Assembly (NCBI RefSeq): GCF_938041645.1
Contig: NZ_CALIST010000002.1
Coordinates: 1 to 21,921, forward strand
DNA: 21,921 nucleotides
Direction: 5' to 3'
Source: an uncultured Campylobacter sp.
Lineage (GTDB): Bacteria > Campylobacterota > Campylobacteria > Campylobacterales > Campylobacteraceae
Positions 14,311 through 21,871 of this stretch are shown piece after piece. The notes below the pieces were generated by a model. That model was not told where the DNA came from. It made no database searches and saw only the letters and a program-made list of their open reading frames with translations. A program made the translations under genes and the position numbers. Every line of letters begins with the position of its first letter. Positions within the stretch are counted from its first letter, which is position 1.

Positions 14311-14785
14311 ATTATGCTTGATTAGTAAAAGTTATGCGTGCGGACTAAATTTCACGGCTTGTAAATTAAAATTTAGCCCATGCTGCCGAATTTGGCTGCA
14401 TGCAAGATGAAAATTTTACTATCGCTAGATATGCCGGATACCGTTGCGGGCATTGTTTAAATTTCGCCGCTTGTAAATCCGTTTGCCGCCGAATACGTCC
14501 GATATAGCACGGCAGGCTTATTTAAAATTTGAAACTTTTAAAATTTAGGCTCGCTAGATTTATATATTTGGTTATAGTGCGAGCTACTTTGATAAAATTT
14601 CATTAGCCGAATTTGGTTATGGCGCGAAACGCCGGCGAGGCTAAATTTTATGGCTTATAAATTTGACTACGCCTATTCTTTTTACCAAGGCCAAATAGCC
14701 CCATAAACTCCGCTTTGATTAAAATTTAAAAAGCATAAGGTCTATTTTTTCGTAAGCATGGGATGCAAATTTTAAAAGCCTACCC
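14311..14785. other. Spacer with short repeats and a gene remnant
   Basis: No intact gene. It contains three imperfect copies of a 22-base element (14345-14366, 14457-14478, 14641-14662; consensus CTAAATTT-y-r-CGGCTTGTAAAT), a pair of related GGTTAT(A/G)G(T/C)GCGA words near 14571 and 14616, and the decayed start of a paralogue of the 352-aa gene (14648-14704). Confidence 0.5.
14648..14704 (-). pseudogene. 5' remnant of a paralogue of the 352-aa gene
   Basis: On the minus strand, ATG at 14704 opens MGLFGLGKK, identical in its first nine residues to the protein at 12202-13260. It then runs NRRSQIYKP and stops at TAA 14648-14650. The bases upstream of both ATGs also align (TTTAAATTT...AAAG-GGAG before the start). 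Within the nine shared codons five differ synonymously, mostly at the third position (for example TTC/TTT, GGC/GGT, AAA/AAG). That points to an old paralogue that was under coding constraint before losing its body, not a fresh duplication. Confidence 0.6.
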
Positions 14786-16180
14786 TCACGTGCACTGAAA
14801 GCAGCCGCCCAAAACCTCGCACTTCTCGCAGATCTGCACGTATATGACGCCCTCGCCCTGCACCAGCTCGCCGAATGGGATCTGCGCTAGATGCTTCATT
14901 GTCCCGCCACAGCTAGGGCAGGCTAGATACTCGGCGTCCTGCACCCACTGCGGATAGCCTCCCACAGTCGTATCAAGCTCGCCAAAGCAGCCGTAAAATG
15001 GCGAAACCTCGCCGCCTAGCTTAAATTTCATATCGCACAGTCGCGCCATGTCCTCTTGCGAAAAATAACTCTCCGTAAATCCTTCGCCCTTATAGCTTAG
15101 CTCTATCTCGCCGTCTGCGCCTCTCTTGCAAAAGTAAACGACCGAGCCGACGCAGGTCGGGCAGCAGCGAAAGATCGCATCGTGCTTTAAATTTAAAAAC
15201 GCAAGCCGCGGCTCGTCGGCCTTAAGACGCAGCATATCGAGCATCTCGCAGCCGCAAAACTCGCACTTTTGCCCCGTAGGCCTGCCGATACGTACGGGCT
15301 CATCCGCGTTTTGGTTTGCGCCTTCGCAGCGGGCATCCTTTGCATTTTCGCTTAAATTTAAACCGCTACTAGCGTCTTTTTGCGCGTCTGATTTGAAATT
15401 CGCGCGCTCGTTCCGCAAGCTCGCGTCTTCGTCCATGCCCGTGCGAGAACTCTGCGCGCCCGCGTGTAAATTTGAAATTTCGTCTACGTCTTTTTGCGTG
15501 TTTTGTTCGGAATTTGCGCTGCCCGCGCCGCCTTTGAAATTTGAAATTTTACTCGCGCTTTCATCTCCGCGCCCGATCGCGCAGCCGCCGTTTTTCTCCG
15601 CGCTGTCTCTCGCGCGCACTACCGCGAGGCACTTATCAAAAACGAGCGATTTTCGCTCACCCCTCTGATCAAAGCTCCAACCGCCGATTTGCGCGTAAAT
15701 TTCAGTGCCTGCGTAGAGCTTTTGGCGCCACGGCCTCGGGTTTTGATACAGTTCGTAAAAAAGCTGCGTCGTCTGCTCGTCACCCTGCCACGCAAGCGCG
15801 CACAGTAGGTCGTTTAGGGTGTTTTTGGCATTGTCCTGCAGCGAGGCGAGCTTGTGGACGAGCGCGTCTCTCACGTCCTTGGGCGCGCCAAAGTAGAGCT
15901 CGGGCGGATAGTAGATATGCTTCGCTGCCGCAGCTCGCGCTATCCTTGGATCGTGGATATCCAGCAGGCTAAAAAACGCCCAAAAATCGTTACAAATCTC
16001 CTCCCATTTTTCGATCTCATCGATGCGGTCTGCGATTTTTAGGATCATCGCCTCCACTTCGTCCGCGCTTAAGTTTAAAATCTCCTCCCGCCTCTGTCTT
16101 TGGCTGCACGAGTGGCAGATACCGTCGAAGTAGATCGTGTTTTCGCCGCATTTTGGGCATAGATGGGCTTTGCTTTGCAT
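14786..16180 (-). CDS. Zinc-ribbon protein with helical repeat region and DUF1963-like C-terminus
   Basis: This protein has 464 residues. An N-terminal zinc ribbon (C8-x2-C11...C22-x2-C25) is followed by a helical region (~35-150) that may be HEAT-like. A low-complexity linker (~190-297) is rich in A, S, N, D and G. A second cysteine module follows (C306-x2-C309, C339/C340, C343). The C-terminal segment has VGGYPQWVQ, CPSCGGTM and a final CEKC (about 406-454), close to the end of DUF1963/YwqG-type proteins (GG-x-P-x-W-x-Q ... CP-x-CG-x-M). AAGGAG lies six bases before ATG 16180. No function is known to me. The linker looks like an insertion into an otherwise conserved framework. Confidence 0.7.
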   Translation of the reverse strand: MQSKAHLCPKCGENTIYFDGICHSCSQRQRREEILNLSADEVEAMILKIADRIDEIEKWEEICNDFWAFFSLLDIHDPRIARAAAAKHIYYPPELYFGAPKDVRDALVHKLASLQDNAKNTLNDLLCALAWQGDEQTTQLFYELYQNPRPWRQKLYAGTEIYAQIGGWSFDQRGERKSLVFDKCLAVVRARDSAEKNGGCAIGRGDESASKISNFKGGAGSANSEQNTQKDVDEISNLHAGAQSSRTGMDEDASLRNERANFKSDAQKDASSGLNLSENAKDARCEGANQNADEPVRIGRPTGQKCEFCGCEMLDMLRLKADEPRLAFLNLKHDAIFRCCPTCVGSVVYFCKRGADGEIELSYKGEGFTESYFSQEDMARLCDMKFKLGGEVSPFYGCFGELDTTVGGYPQWVQDAEYLACPSCGGTMKHLAQIPFGELVQGEGVIYVQICEKCEVLGGCFQCT

Positions 16181-16441
16181 TTTATCTCCTTAAATTTGGA
16201 TTTAAATTTCGTCAAATTTTAGCTAAATTTTACTGTTTTGTGGCGATCAAGCGCGGTTTAGAATTTATGTCGCATTGAACGAGAGGCTTTATAATACACC
16301 TAAAATGCGTTATTTACAAATGGAATTCAAGCTGAAAGAGATGTGAATTTTAAATTACAATAGAAGTAGGGTGGGTTTGCGAGATCAAGTGGAATTCATC
16401 TTTGAAAAGACAAATTCCACTTTTGTGCACTTGGGCACAAA
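16181..16441. other. Spacer between the lrg operon and the zinc-ribbon protein gene
   Basis: The right end holds the tandem hairpins at 16387-16440. The left end holds the AT-rich upstream region of the 464-aa gene. No reading frame or RNA gene is evident. Confidence 0.5.
16387..16440 (-). terminator. Tandem hairpins after the cytidylate-kinase-like gene
   Basis: Read on the minus strand, immediately after the stop codon comes TTGTGC-ccaagt-GCACAA (16423-16440). Next is a ten-base-pair stem made of AAGTGGAATT (16387-16396) and AATTCCACTT (16413-16422). Perfect pairing in both and position at the operon end suggest termination or 3'-end protection, though no long T run follows. Confidence 0.5.
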
Positions 16442-17008
16442 TCACTTTTCAATGTGATGTTTGACTAGATACTCGATGATATTTACCGCATTATCGATGC
16501 CGCAATACGATGTGTCGATGCAGATATTGTAGTTTGCGGACGCGCCCCAGACTTGGTTGGTATAGTATTGATGAAAGCTCATCCTGCCTGCGTCGCTATT
16601 TTCCATATACTCTCGCGCGTCGGTGTGACCCTCTTTTTCCAATCTAGCGAGCTTAAACTCATCGCTCGCGCGTAAAAATACCGTCAGCAGATCCGGATGT
16701 CCGCGCAAGAAAAACCCGGCGCAGCGCCCAAGCACTATAACGTTGCCGCCCGAGACGATCTTTTCGTAGATTGCTACGATGCGATCGCGCTTTTGCTCAT
16801 TGGCTAGCTCGTTGTGCGATATTGCCTGAAGTAGCGTATTTACGGGCATTTCGTTGTAGAACTCATACATCTGCTCGAAGCAGCCAAGCTCGTCTGCTTT
16901 GCGGAGCAGATCCGCCTTGGCTAGATAGGTGTAGCCTAAGCGCTCGGCTAGTTTGCGCGCGGTTTCGCGCCCGCCTGCGCCCGTTTGTCTAGCGATCGAG
17001 ATTATCAT
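16442..17008 (-). CDS. Cytidylate-kinase-like P-loop protein
   Basis: The 188-residue protein begins MIISIARQTGAGGRETARKLAERLGY, the start of the Cytidylate_kin2 family, with a Walker-A-like GAGGRE (~10-15). It continues through a helix-rich lid region, a VIVLGRCAGFFLRG strand-turn (~92-105), a VFLRA strand, and YYTNQVWGASANYNICIDTSYCGID near the end. The family resembles nucleoside monophosphate kinases, but its substrate is generally unproven, and housekeeping Cmk is a different gene. TAAGGAG precedes ATG 17008 and overlaps the lrgB stop (nine-base gap), so it is very likely the third gene of the lrgA-lrgB operon. Confidence 0.82.
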   Translation of the reverse strand: MIISIARQTGAGGRETARKLAERLGYTYLAKADLLRKADELGCFEQMYEFYNEMPVNTLLQAISHNELANEQKRDRIVAIYEKIVSGGNVIVLGRCAGFFLRGHPDLLTVFLRASDEFKLARLEKEGHTDAREYMENSDAGRMSFHQYYTNQVWGASANYNICIDTSYCGIDNAVNIIEYLVKHHIEK

Positions 17009-17017
17009 ATTTTCTCC

Positions 17018-17710
17018 TTAGATGAAATGTGCAAATATACCGGCGCCGATGACGGTAAGAAGCCCCGTAACCGCCATCGCTAAAGACGCCATCGCGCCCT
17101 CTACGTCACCGATCTCAAGAGCGCGTGCCGTTCCCATCGCGTGGCTCGCGCAGCCTAGGGCGATACCTTTTGCCATCGCCTTTTTGATGCCAAAAATTTT
17201 AAGTAGTGCCTCGCCAAATACGCTACCGATGATGCCCGTAGCGATGATGCAGGCCACCGTTAGTGTCACGATGCCGCCTAAGCTTTCGCTGATACCCATA
17301 CCGATCGGCGCTGTGACGGATTTCGGTAGTAGCGTGACATACATTGTGTGATTTAGCCCAAATATCACCGACATCGCGTAGATGCTGCCTAGCCCTGCGA
17401 TCATACCCGAAATCAGTCCTGCAAAAATAGCTAAAAAATTACTTCGCAAAAGCGCCAGCTGCTCGTATAGCGGCACAGCTAGACAGACGGTAATCGGTGT
17501 TAAGAAAAAGCTAATGTGTGAGGCGCTCGCGTTAAATTTCTCGTATGGAATTTTAAAGAGTAAAAGCACGCAGACGGTAAGCACGATACCGATTAGAAGC
17601 GGGTTGAAAATAGTTAGCTTAAAGCGCTTTTTTAGATAAAGTCCCAGCTCAAACGAGCCTAGGCACAAAAATACGCCGAAAAAAGCGGAGTTCATTAAAA
17701 TTTCTCTCAT
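17018..17710 (-). CDS. lrgB: LrgB/CidB family membrane protein
   Basis: A 230-residue, highly hydrophobic protein with about six to eight membrane segments. It carries the LrgB core: LLPKSVTAPIGMGISESLGG near 128-147 and GIALGCASHAMGTARALEIG near 183-202, both hallmark blocks of the family. LrgAB/CidAB proteins were linked to holin-like control of murein hydrolase activity and, more recently, to transport of pyruvate or other small carboxylates; which applies here cannot be told. The start ATG overlaps the lrgA stop by four bases. Confidence 0.93.
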   Translation of the reverse strand: MREILMNSAFFGVFLCLGSFELGLYLKKRFKLTIFNPLLIGIVLTVCVLLLFKIPYEKFNASASHISFFLTPITVCLAVPLYEQLALLRSNFLAIFAGLISGMIAGLGSIYAMSVIFGLNHTMYVTLLPKSVTAPIGMGISESLGGIVTLTVACIIATGIIGSVFGEALLKIFGIKKAMAKGIALGCASHAMGTARALEIGDVEGAMASLAMAVTGLLTVIGAGIFAHFI

Positions 17711-18165
17711 TTTTTGTCGTCTCCGGATAAAATTTCGCGCTCCAGCTTCGCATCCACGCCCTTTGTATTCACGCCGTCTTGTTCGTGCGCGGCTTCGTAA
17801 AGCCTGCGCTTAACGCGGGCGAGGGCAATTTTATAAAAAATTTGCGTTACCGCGCCACTTGCACCGATGACTACTACCGTAGAGACTGCCGTAATCGCGA
17901 TGATTGCGAAAAGATGTTGGCGTAGCGCGTCGCCTGCGATGATGATCGCAGCGCCCGCCGGGATAAAGATCACCGGCATAATCTGCATAAAAAACGACAC
18001 GGTTTCTCTAATCTGCGATACTTTGATGAGTTTGAAGATCAGGGCTAAAAGCATAATGACTAGCCCATAGATGCTAGCGGGGATCGGCACAGGCACGAGC
18101 GCCGCCAAAATCTCCGCAACAAAAGATATTCCTAAAATCACACTAAATTGGATTAAGTAGTTCAA
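17707..18165 (-). CDS. lrgA: LrgA/CidA family membrane protein
   Basis: A 152-residue protein with about four membrane helices and the family blocks PVPIPASIYGLVIMLLAL (~25-42) and FFMQIMPVIFIPAGAAII (~58-75). The C-terminal ~35 residues are an extra charged cytoplasmic tail. The start is TTG (18163-18165) with GAGG about seven bases upstream; no ATG or GTG fits the N-terminal helix. The stop overlaps lrgB. No promoter in the 200-base upstream spacer is convincing. Two copies of the palindrome GCTAAATTTAGC (18191-18202 and 18320-18331) lie there. Confidence 0.9.
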   Translation of the reverse strand: MNYLIQFSVILGISFVAEILAALVPVPIPASIYGLVIMLLALIFKLIKVSQIRETVSFFMQIMPVIFIPAGAAIIIAGDALRQHLFAIIAITAVSTVVVIGASGAVTQIFYKIALARVKRRLYEAAHEQDGVNTKGVDAKLEREILSGDDKK

Positions 18166-18364
18166 AGCTTACCTCGGATTAAAATTTAGGGCTAAATTTA
18201 GCACTTTGCAGTTAAAATAGATATTAATCTTGCTAGGTTTGGGCGAAATTTTGCGGCAAAATTTACTTAAGCAAGCTCTGTAGCTAGGCTGTAGGTAGAA
18301 TTTTGCGATTTATTATAGCGCTAAATTTAGCCTTGCGGCACGGATAAAATTCGGCTACGACTAC

Positions 18365-18616
18365 TCAATCAAGCGTCTCGCCTAGCTCGATTTTGACGTC
18401 TAGAACCTTGCAGACGAGATCGAAAATTTCGATATCGACGTTGGGCGCGTATTCGTCCAAAACCGTGTAAACTTCGGCACGCATATCCTCGTCGTGGCCC
18501 GGGTGCGAGCGCGAATACAGCTCGTCCGTGCGGCGCACGAGCGTGAGATTATCGATATCTCGCTCGCGCATCGCCTGCTTGAGCCGCTTTGAAATTTGCC
18601 ATTTGAAATTTTGCAT
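18365..18616 (-). CDS. Small hypothetical protein, 83 aa
   Basis: A charged soluble protein with AAAGGA seven bases before ATG 18616, so translation is plausible. The predicted order is helix (ISKRLKQAMRERDIDNLTLVRRTDELY), an acidic middle, and a closing helix with a VCKVLDVKIEL segment. The ends resemble the first and last helices of Cro/CI-type DNA-binding proteins, but the recognition helix is not clear, so I do not call it a regulator. It is about 170 bases downstream of the esterase and could be a separate transcript. Confidence 0.55.
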   Translation of the reverse strand: MQNFKWQISKRLKQAMRERDIDNLTLVRRTDELYSRSHPGHDEDMRAEVYTVLDEYAPNVDIEIFDLVCKVLDVKIELGETLD

Positions 18617-18630
18617 TTTCCATCCTTTAA

Positions 18631-18762
18631 ATTTGTGCGATACTAGCCAAAAGAGCTTTAAAATTTAATTTCTTAAATCTAGTGGCGCGTTTCGGCGCGA
18701 TCAGCGAGCCTGCGTCGCTCGGTCTTGCGCTTGCAAATATAAACGAGCCGGGTTTAGATTAA
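18631..18762 (+). other. Short open frame without a good start, possible remnant
   Basis: A 43-codon open stretch ending in TAA 18760-18762. Its second half from GTG 18682 (VARFGAISEPASLGLALAN...) has a more protein-like codon pattern than the first, and no ribosome binding site. It may be the tail of a lost gene or chance. It lies in the spacer between the small protein gene and the esterase gene. Confidence 0.2.
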
Positions 18763-18785
18763 GGCTTTACCGGCTAAATAGAAGA

Positions 18786-19682
18786 TTATCTTTGCGTAAA
18801 TAGCGCTAAATCTTGCAAAGCCAATGAGATTACTTCGCCGTGCGAAGCGCCTTCGTAGAGCTTAAACTCGCAAGAAAGCCCCTTTGTTTTTAAAATTTCA
18901 GCTAGATCGGCTACTTTTAAAATTCCCGCTTTATCGGTTTTCCCTTTACGCATTTCACGCGAGCCGGCAACGAGCATTATGAATTTCGCTTTTAAATTTG
19001 ATCTAAGCTTTCCCTCGTCTAGGGCATCTCTGATCAGCTGTGATTCGCCCCACCACAACGAAGGTGAGGCGATAAAAAACTCGTCGAAAATCCCATCGTC
19101 GCGCAGCAAAGCATAAATCCCGAATAGCCCGCCAAAAGAATGTCCGAAGTAAATTTTATCGCTTTTTGCCGTAGAGTATTTTTTCTCCACGAGCGGAAAT
19201 AGTTCATCTTTTACGAAATCGTAAAATTCTCCCGCGCCGCCGCCGTTTGCATATTCTTCGCCGCTCGCCGCGGGCGTTAAATCTCTCGTGCGACGCTTAG
19301 TATCATACGCTAGCGGGCTGTCGTATCCGATGCCTACTATAAGGACGGTTTTGCTTAATTTCGGCACCGCTTTTGCGTTTTGCTTTGCGCCATTCGCATA
19401 AATTTTCGCATAAGAGTTTAAAAGCATAGCAACTTGTGCGTTCGCATCAACCATAAAAACTACCCTATCGTAGCGAGCGACATTTTTTCGGCGAGCTATA
19501 AAAATTTTATATTTTTCGCCGCTCTTGCTTTTTAGAATAAAATCGCTCACATTAAACATTTCGTACGCAGCTCCACTTGCCTGCTCAATCTTTTGCGGCG
19601 GTTTTGCCCTCAGATCGCAAGCGAATAAGCATACTAAAAAGAGTGCGTCGAATATCACAAGGAAGTTCTTTGGGCTTACCAT
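18786..19682 (-). CDS. Periplasmic lipoprotein esterase, IroE/Cee-type siderophore esterase candidate
   Basis: An alpha/beta hydrolase of 298 residues. The N-terminal hydrophobic segment ends in the lipobox LFAC (Cys22), with Asp at +2, which in E. coli favours inner-membrane retention. The nucleophile motif GHSFGG (180-185) gives Ser182. His281 (GASHG) fits the catalytic base, and RTRDLTP (131-137) is typical of esterases related to IroE. Such enzymes cut the ester backbone of enterobactin-type siderophores in the periplasm; in C. jejuni this role is held by Cee. The ATG overlaps the end of the TonB-dependent receptor by seven bases, so both are co-translated and the substrate is probably what the receptor brings in. 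A general esterase is the alternative. Confidence 0.82.
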   Translation of the reverse strand: MVSPKNFLVIFDALFLVCLFACDLRAKPPQKIEQASGAAYEMFNVSDFILKSKSGEKYKIFIARRKNVARYDRVVFMVDANAQVAMLLNSYAKIYANGAKQNAKAVPKLSKTVLIVGIGYDSPLAYDTKRRTRDLTPAASGEEYANGGGAGEFYDFVKDELFPLVEKKYSTAKSDKIYFGHSFGGLFGIYALLRDDGIFDEFFIASPSLWWGESQLIRDALDEGKLRSNLKAKFIMLVAGSREMRKGKTDKAGILKVADLAEILKTKGLSCEFKLYEGASHGEVISLALQDLALFTQR

Positions 19683-21799
19683 TTAGCGTTTACCTTAAAC
19701 CAAAACCTCCTGCCTTCCTCGGGGTACCAATAGTAATTGCCGTCGTCTGCGAGACCCTCGTCGTATCGGACGTTATCAAAGATATTATAAGCGGTTAAAT
19801 TTAGGCTCAGATTATCGTTTAAATCGTATTGTGCGCCCAAATCCGTAGTAAAAAGCTTTTTGTCGTTTTTGCTGACTCTATTGCCCGGACCGAATTGTAC
19901 GCTTGTAAGCTCGCTTTCGTAATTAAGACCGATAAAGGTAGAAAGCGGAGCGATCGGCCTATAGCTAAGCGTCGCATGTGTGGCATGTTTCGGAGTAGCG
20001 GTCAGGGATTTGCCATCTAGCCTACTAAGATTGGTTTGGCTAAATTTAACGGCGCCGTTTGGCGTATAGATCGTAGGATCCCCGGTTTCGATCTCGGAGT
20101 GGCTATAGGTGTAGTTTGCCTTGAAATTTAGCCTCTTAGTAATATCGTAATCGCCACTCAGCTCAACGCCGTAAACCTCGGCTCCTTCTATATTAAAATA
20201 CGTTCCCCAACCCGGGCAATTAACGCTCGGCGCGCCGGCGCAGCCTCCGTAAGCGGGAATCCTATTGATATTGCTGCCATCGGTATCTAAAATTTTATCT
20301 TTGAAGTCGTTTTTAAATAGCGTGATATTGCCGCGCAGGTCGTCTGCATTGTCGTAATAAAGCCCGATCTCGTAGGTCGTGCTTTTCTCGGGCTTTAAAT
20401 CCTTGTTACCGAAATCTATAATCCTCCAGCCGCCCTGAATCGTGCCTACTTCCGGCGAAATTTGATTGACATCGGGAGTTTTATAGCCAGTTGCGACGCC
20501 GCCTTTGATCGTCCAAGTATCGCCTATATTAAACGTCGCGTAGGCTCTGGGTGAAAAGTGGTTGCCGAAGTATTCGTTGTGCGTGAGCCTGCCGCCGAGC
20601 GTTAAAAATAGCGTATTTTCCAAAATTTCAATCTCGTCCTCTAAAAATCCCGCATGCTCGTTCATAGAAAATCGCTGCGGAGAGCGTAAATTTTGCCTGC
20701 TCGCGTTTGAAACGATAAAAGTCGTTCGCACATCCTGTTTGCTAAAATCATAGCCGAAGGTAAGCGTATTTATACCGAGATAAGTCGTAAATTTGGAATT
20801 AAAATTTCTATTTTTTACGATTGCGGGAGAAAGGCTATCAAAAATGCTCGTACGGCGAGTCTTATCCCAAAAATAACTTATATCAGCACTTAAGCTTTCA
20901 AACTCACCCAAATATCCGACGCCGCGATTTTCTCTTTTATATTTATAGTGATTTAATCCACGCGCGTTGGGATAAACGGCGGTTTTACCAAGAGTCCTTG
21001 AATAATCATGATTTTGTCTTCCGGTTTGAAAGTAAAATTTATTATTTTCATCCGGCGTTAGCCAAAGTTTAGCGTTAGAATCCGATTTATCACTCTTCTG
21101 ATAGCCTCCCTTATAGCCGTCCTCATCGCGCAGCTTTTTATATCCCCACAGCTGAAGCGCCGCATACTGCCCGAAGGGAATATTGACGTAGGCTTCGCCC
21201 ATCTTACCATTTCCGATACCCTCGTGATCTTGGATAGTTGTAGATATAGCGGCGCTTCCGCTAAATTTAGAAAAATTCTTTTTCGTAATGATATTTATCA
21301 CGCCGCCTACCGCATCGCTTCCGTAAAGCGAGCTCATCGGCCCCCTAATCACCTCGATACGCTCTATCGCTCCTGCGGACGGGATAAAATTCGAGTTCAT
21401 ATCGCCCGCTCCGCCTTTTGGGTTCGCCGCCGCGGAACTTACGCGTTTGCCGTCGATAAGCACAAGGGTTTGAGAACTTTCCATTCCTCTGATGGATATC
21501 CCGCTTGCCGGGCCGTCGTCGCCTGCGATAACGCTGACGCCAGGCATTTTATTCGCGATATCGTGCAGCGAAGTGAATCTGCCGCTTGATATCTCTTTAT
21601 TATCCAAGGTGGAGATGGAGGCCGGCGCCTGCCTGATATCTTGGCGAAAGCCGCTCGCGCTTACTACGATCTCGCCAAGATTCGTGCTATTTGCGTCACT
21701 GCTTAGACGCGAGCCTTCCATGCCGCATAAAATCGAAACGCTCGCGCATATAGATAATGCGATAAATTTCGCCTTTTTAAAATACATATCTTTTTGCAT
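19676..21799 (-). CDS. TonB-dependent outer-membrane receptor, probable ferric-siderophore type
   Basis: The 707-residue protein has a signal peptide (MQKDMYFKKAKFIALSICASVS...), a TonB box (EIVVSA, 43-48), a plug domain (QAPASIS, MPGVSV, ISIRGM, TLVLIDGKRV, IERIEVIRGPMSSLYGSDAVGGVINIIT) and a long beta barrel ending in VNAKW, with the terminal aromatic needed for Bam assembly. The plug resembles the CirA/FepA/IrgA group, so catecholate iron complexes are the likely cargo. Two cysteines in one extracellular loop (GGCAGAPSVNCPG) may form a disulfide. ATG 21799 has AGAGGA seven bases upstream; MYFKKAK four codons later is a possible second start. It is first in an operon with the esterase. Confidence 0.93.
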   Translation of the reverse strand: MQKDMYFKKAKFIALSICASVSILCGMEGSRLSSDANSTNLGEIVVSASGFRQDIRQAPASISTLDNKEISSGRFTSLHDIANKMPGVSVIAGDDGPASGISIRGMESSQTLVLIDGKRVSSAAANPKGGAGDMNSNFIPSAGAIERIEVIRGPMSSLYGSDAVGGVINIITKKNFSKFSGSAAISTTIQDHEGIGNGKMGEAYVNIPFGQYAALQLWGYKKLRDEDGYKGGYQKSDKSDSNAKLWLTPDENNKFYFQTGRQNHDYSRTLGKTAVYPNARGLNHYKYKRENRGVGYLGEFESLSADISYFWDKTRRTSIFDSLSPAIVKNRNFNSKFTTYLGINTLTFGYDFSKQDVRTTFIVSNASRQNLRSPQRFSMNEHAGFLEDEIEILENTLFLTLGGRLTHNEYFGNHFSPRAYATFNIGDTWTIKGGVATGYKTPDVNQISPEVGTIQGGWRIIDFGNKDLKPEKSTTYEIGLYYDNADDLRGNITLFKNDFKDKILDTDGSNINRIPAYGGCAGAPSVNCPGWGTYFNIEGAEVYGVELSGDYDITKRLNFKANYTYSHSEIETGDPTIYTPNGAVKFSQTNLSRLDGKSLTATPKHATHATLSYRPIAPLSTFIGLNYESELTSVQFGPGNRVSKNDKKLFTTDLGAQYDLNDNLSLNLTAYNIFDNVRYDEGLADDGNYYWYPEEGRRFWFKVNAKW

Positions 21800-21831
21800 T
21801 TTTGTTCCTCTATTTTGAAATTTAATCGCGG

Positions 21832-21837
21832 ATTATA
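21832..21837 (-). promoter_or_regulatory. -10 box for the receptor-esterase operon
   Basis: A perfect TATAAT on the minus strand in the context TTTGAGTTATAATCC, 32 bases before ATG 21799. The AT-rich DNA just upstream fits a Campylobacter sigma-70 promoter. Confidence 0.55.
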
Positions 21838-21854
21838 ACTCAAAGCGGATAAAT

Positions 21855-21871
21855 TTAATATTAATTATTAA
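21855..21871. promoter_or_regulatory. Candidate Fur-binding palindrome
   Basis: TTAATAT-TAA-TTATTAA is a 17-base near-perfect palindrome (one mismatched pair), located upstream of the -10 box in the -35 region of a probable iron-uptake operon. Its AT-rich form resembles Fur sites, but the surrounding DNA is AT-rich too. Confidence 0.35.

Noticed and set aside
15541..15972. 143-codon plus-strand open frame opposite the zinc-ribbon/DUF1963-like gene
   Set aside because: Arg/Ala/Ser-rich composition without a motif or ribosome binding site; it is the complement of the helical and linker regions of the real gene.
16442..17008. Housekeeping cytidylate kinase (cmk)
   Set aside because: The N-terminal ARQTGAGGRE pattern and the rest fit the Cytidylate_kin2 group, not classical Cmk, so the symbol was not used.
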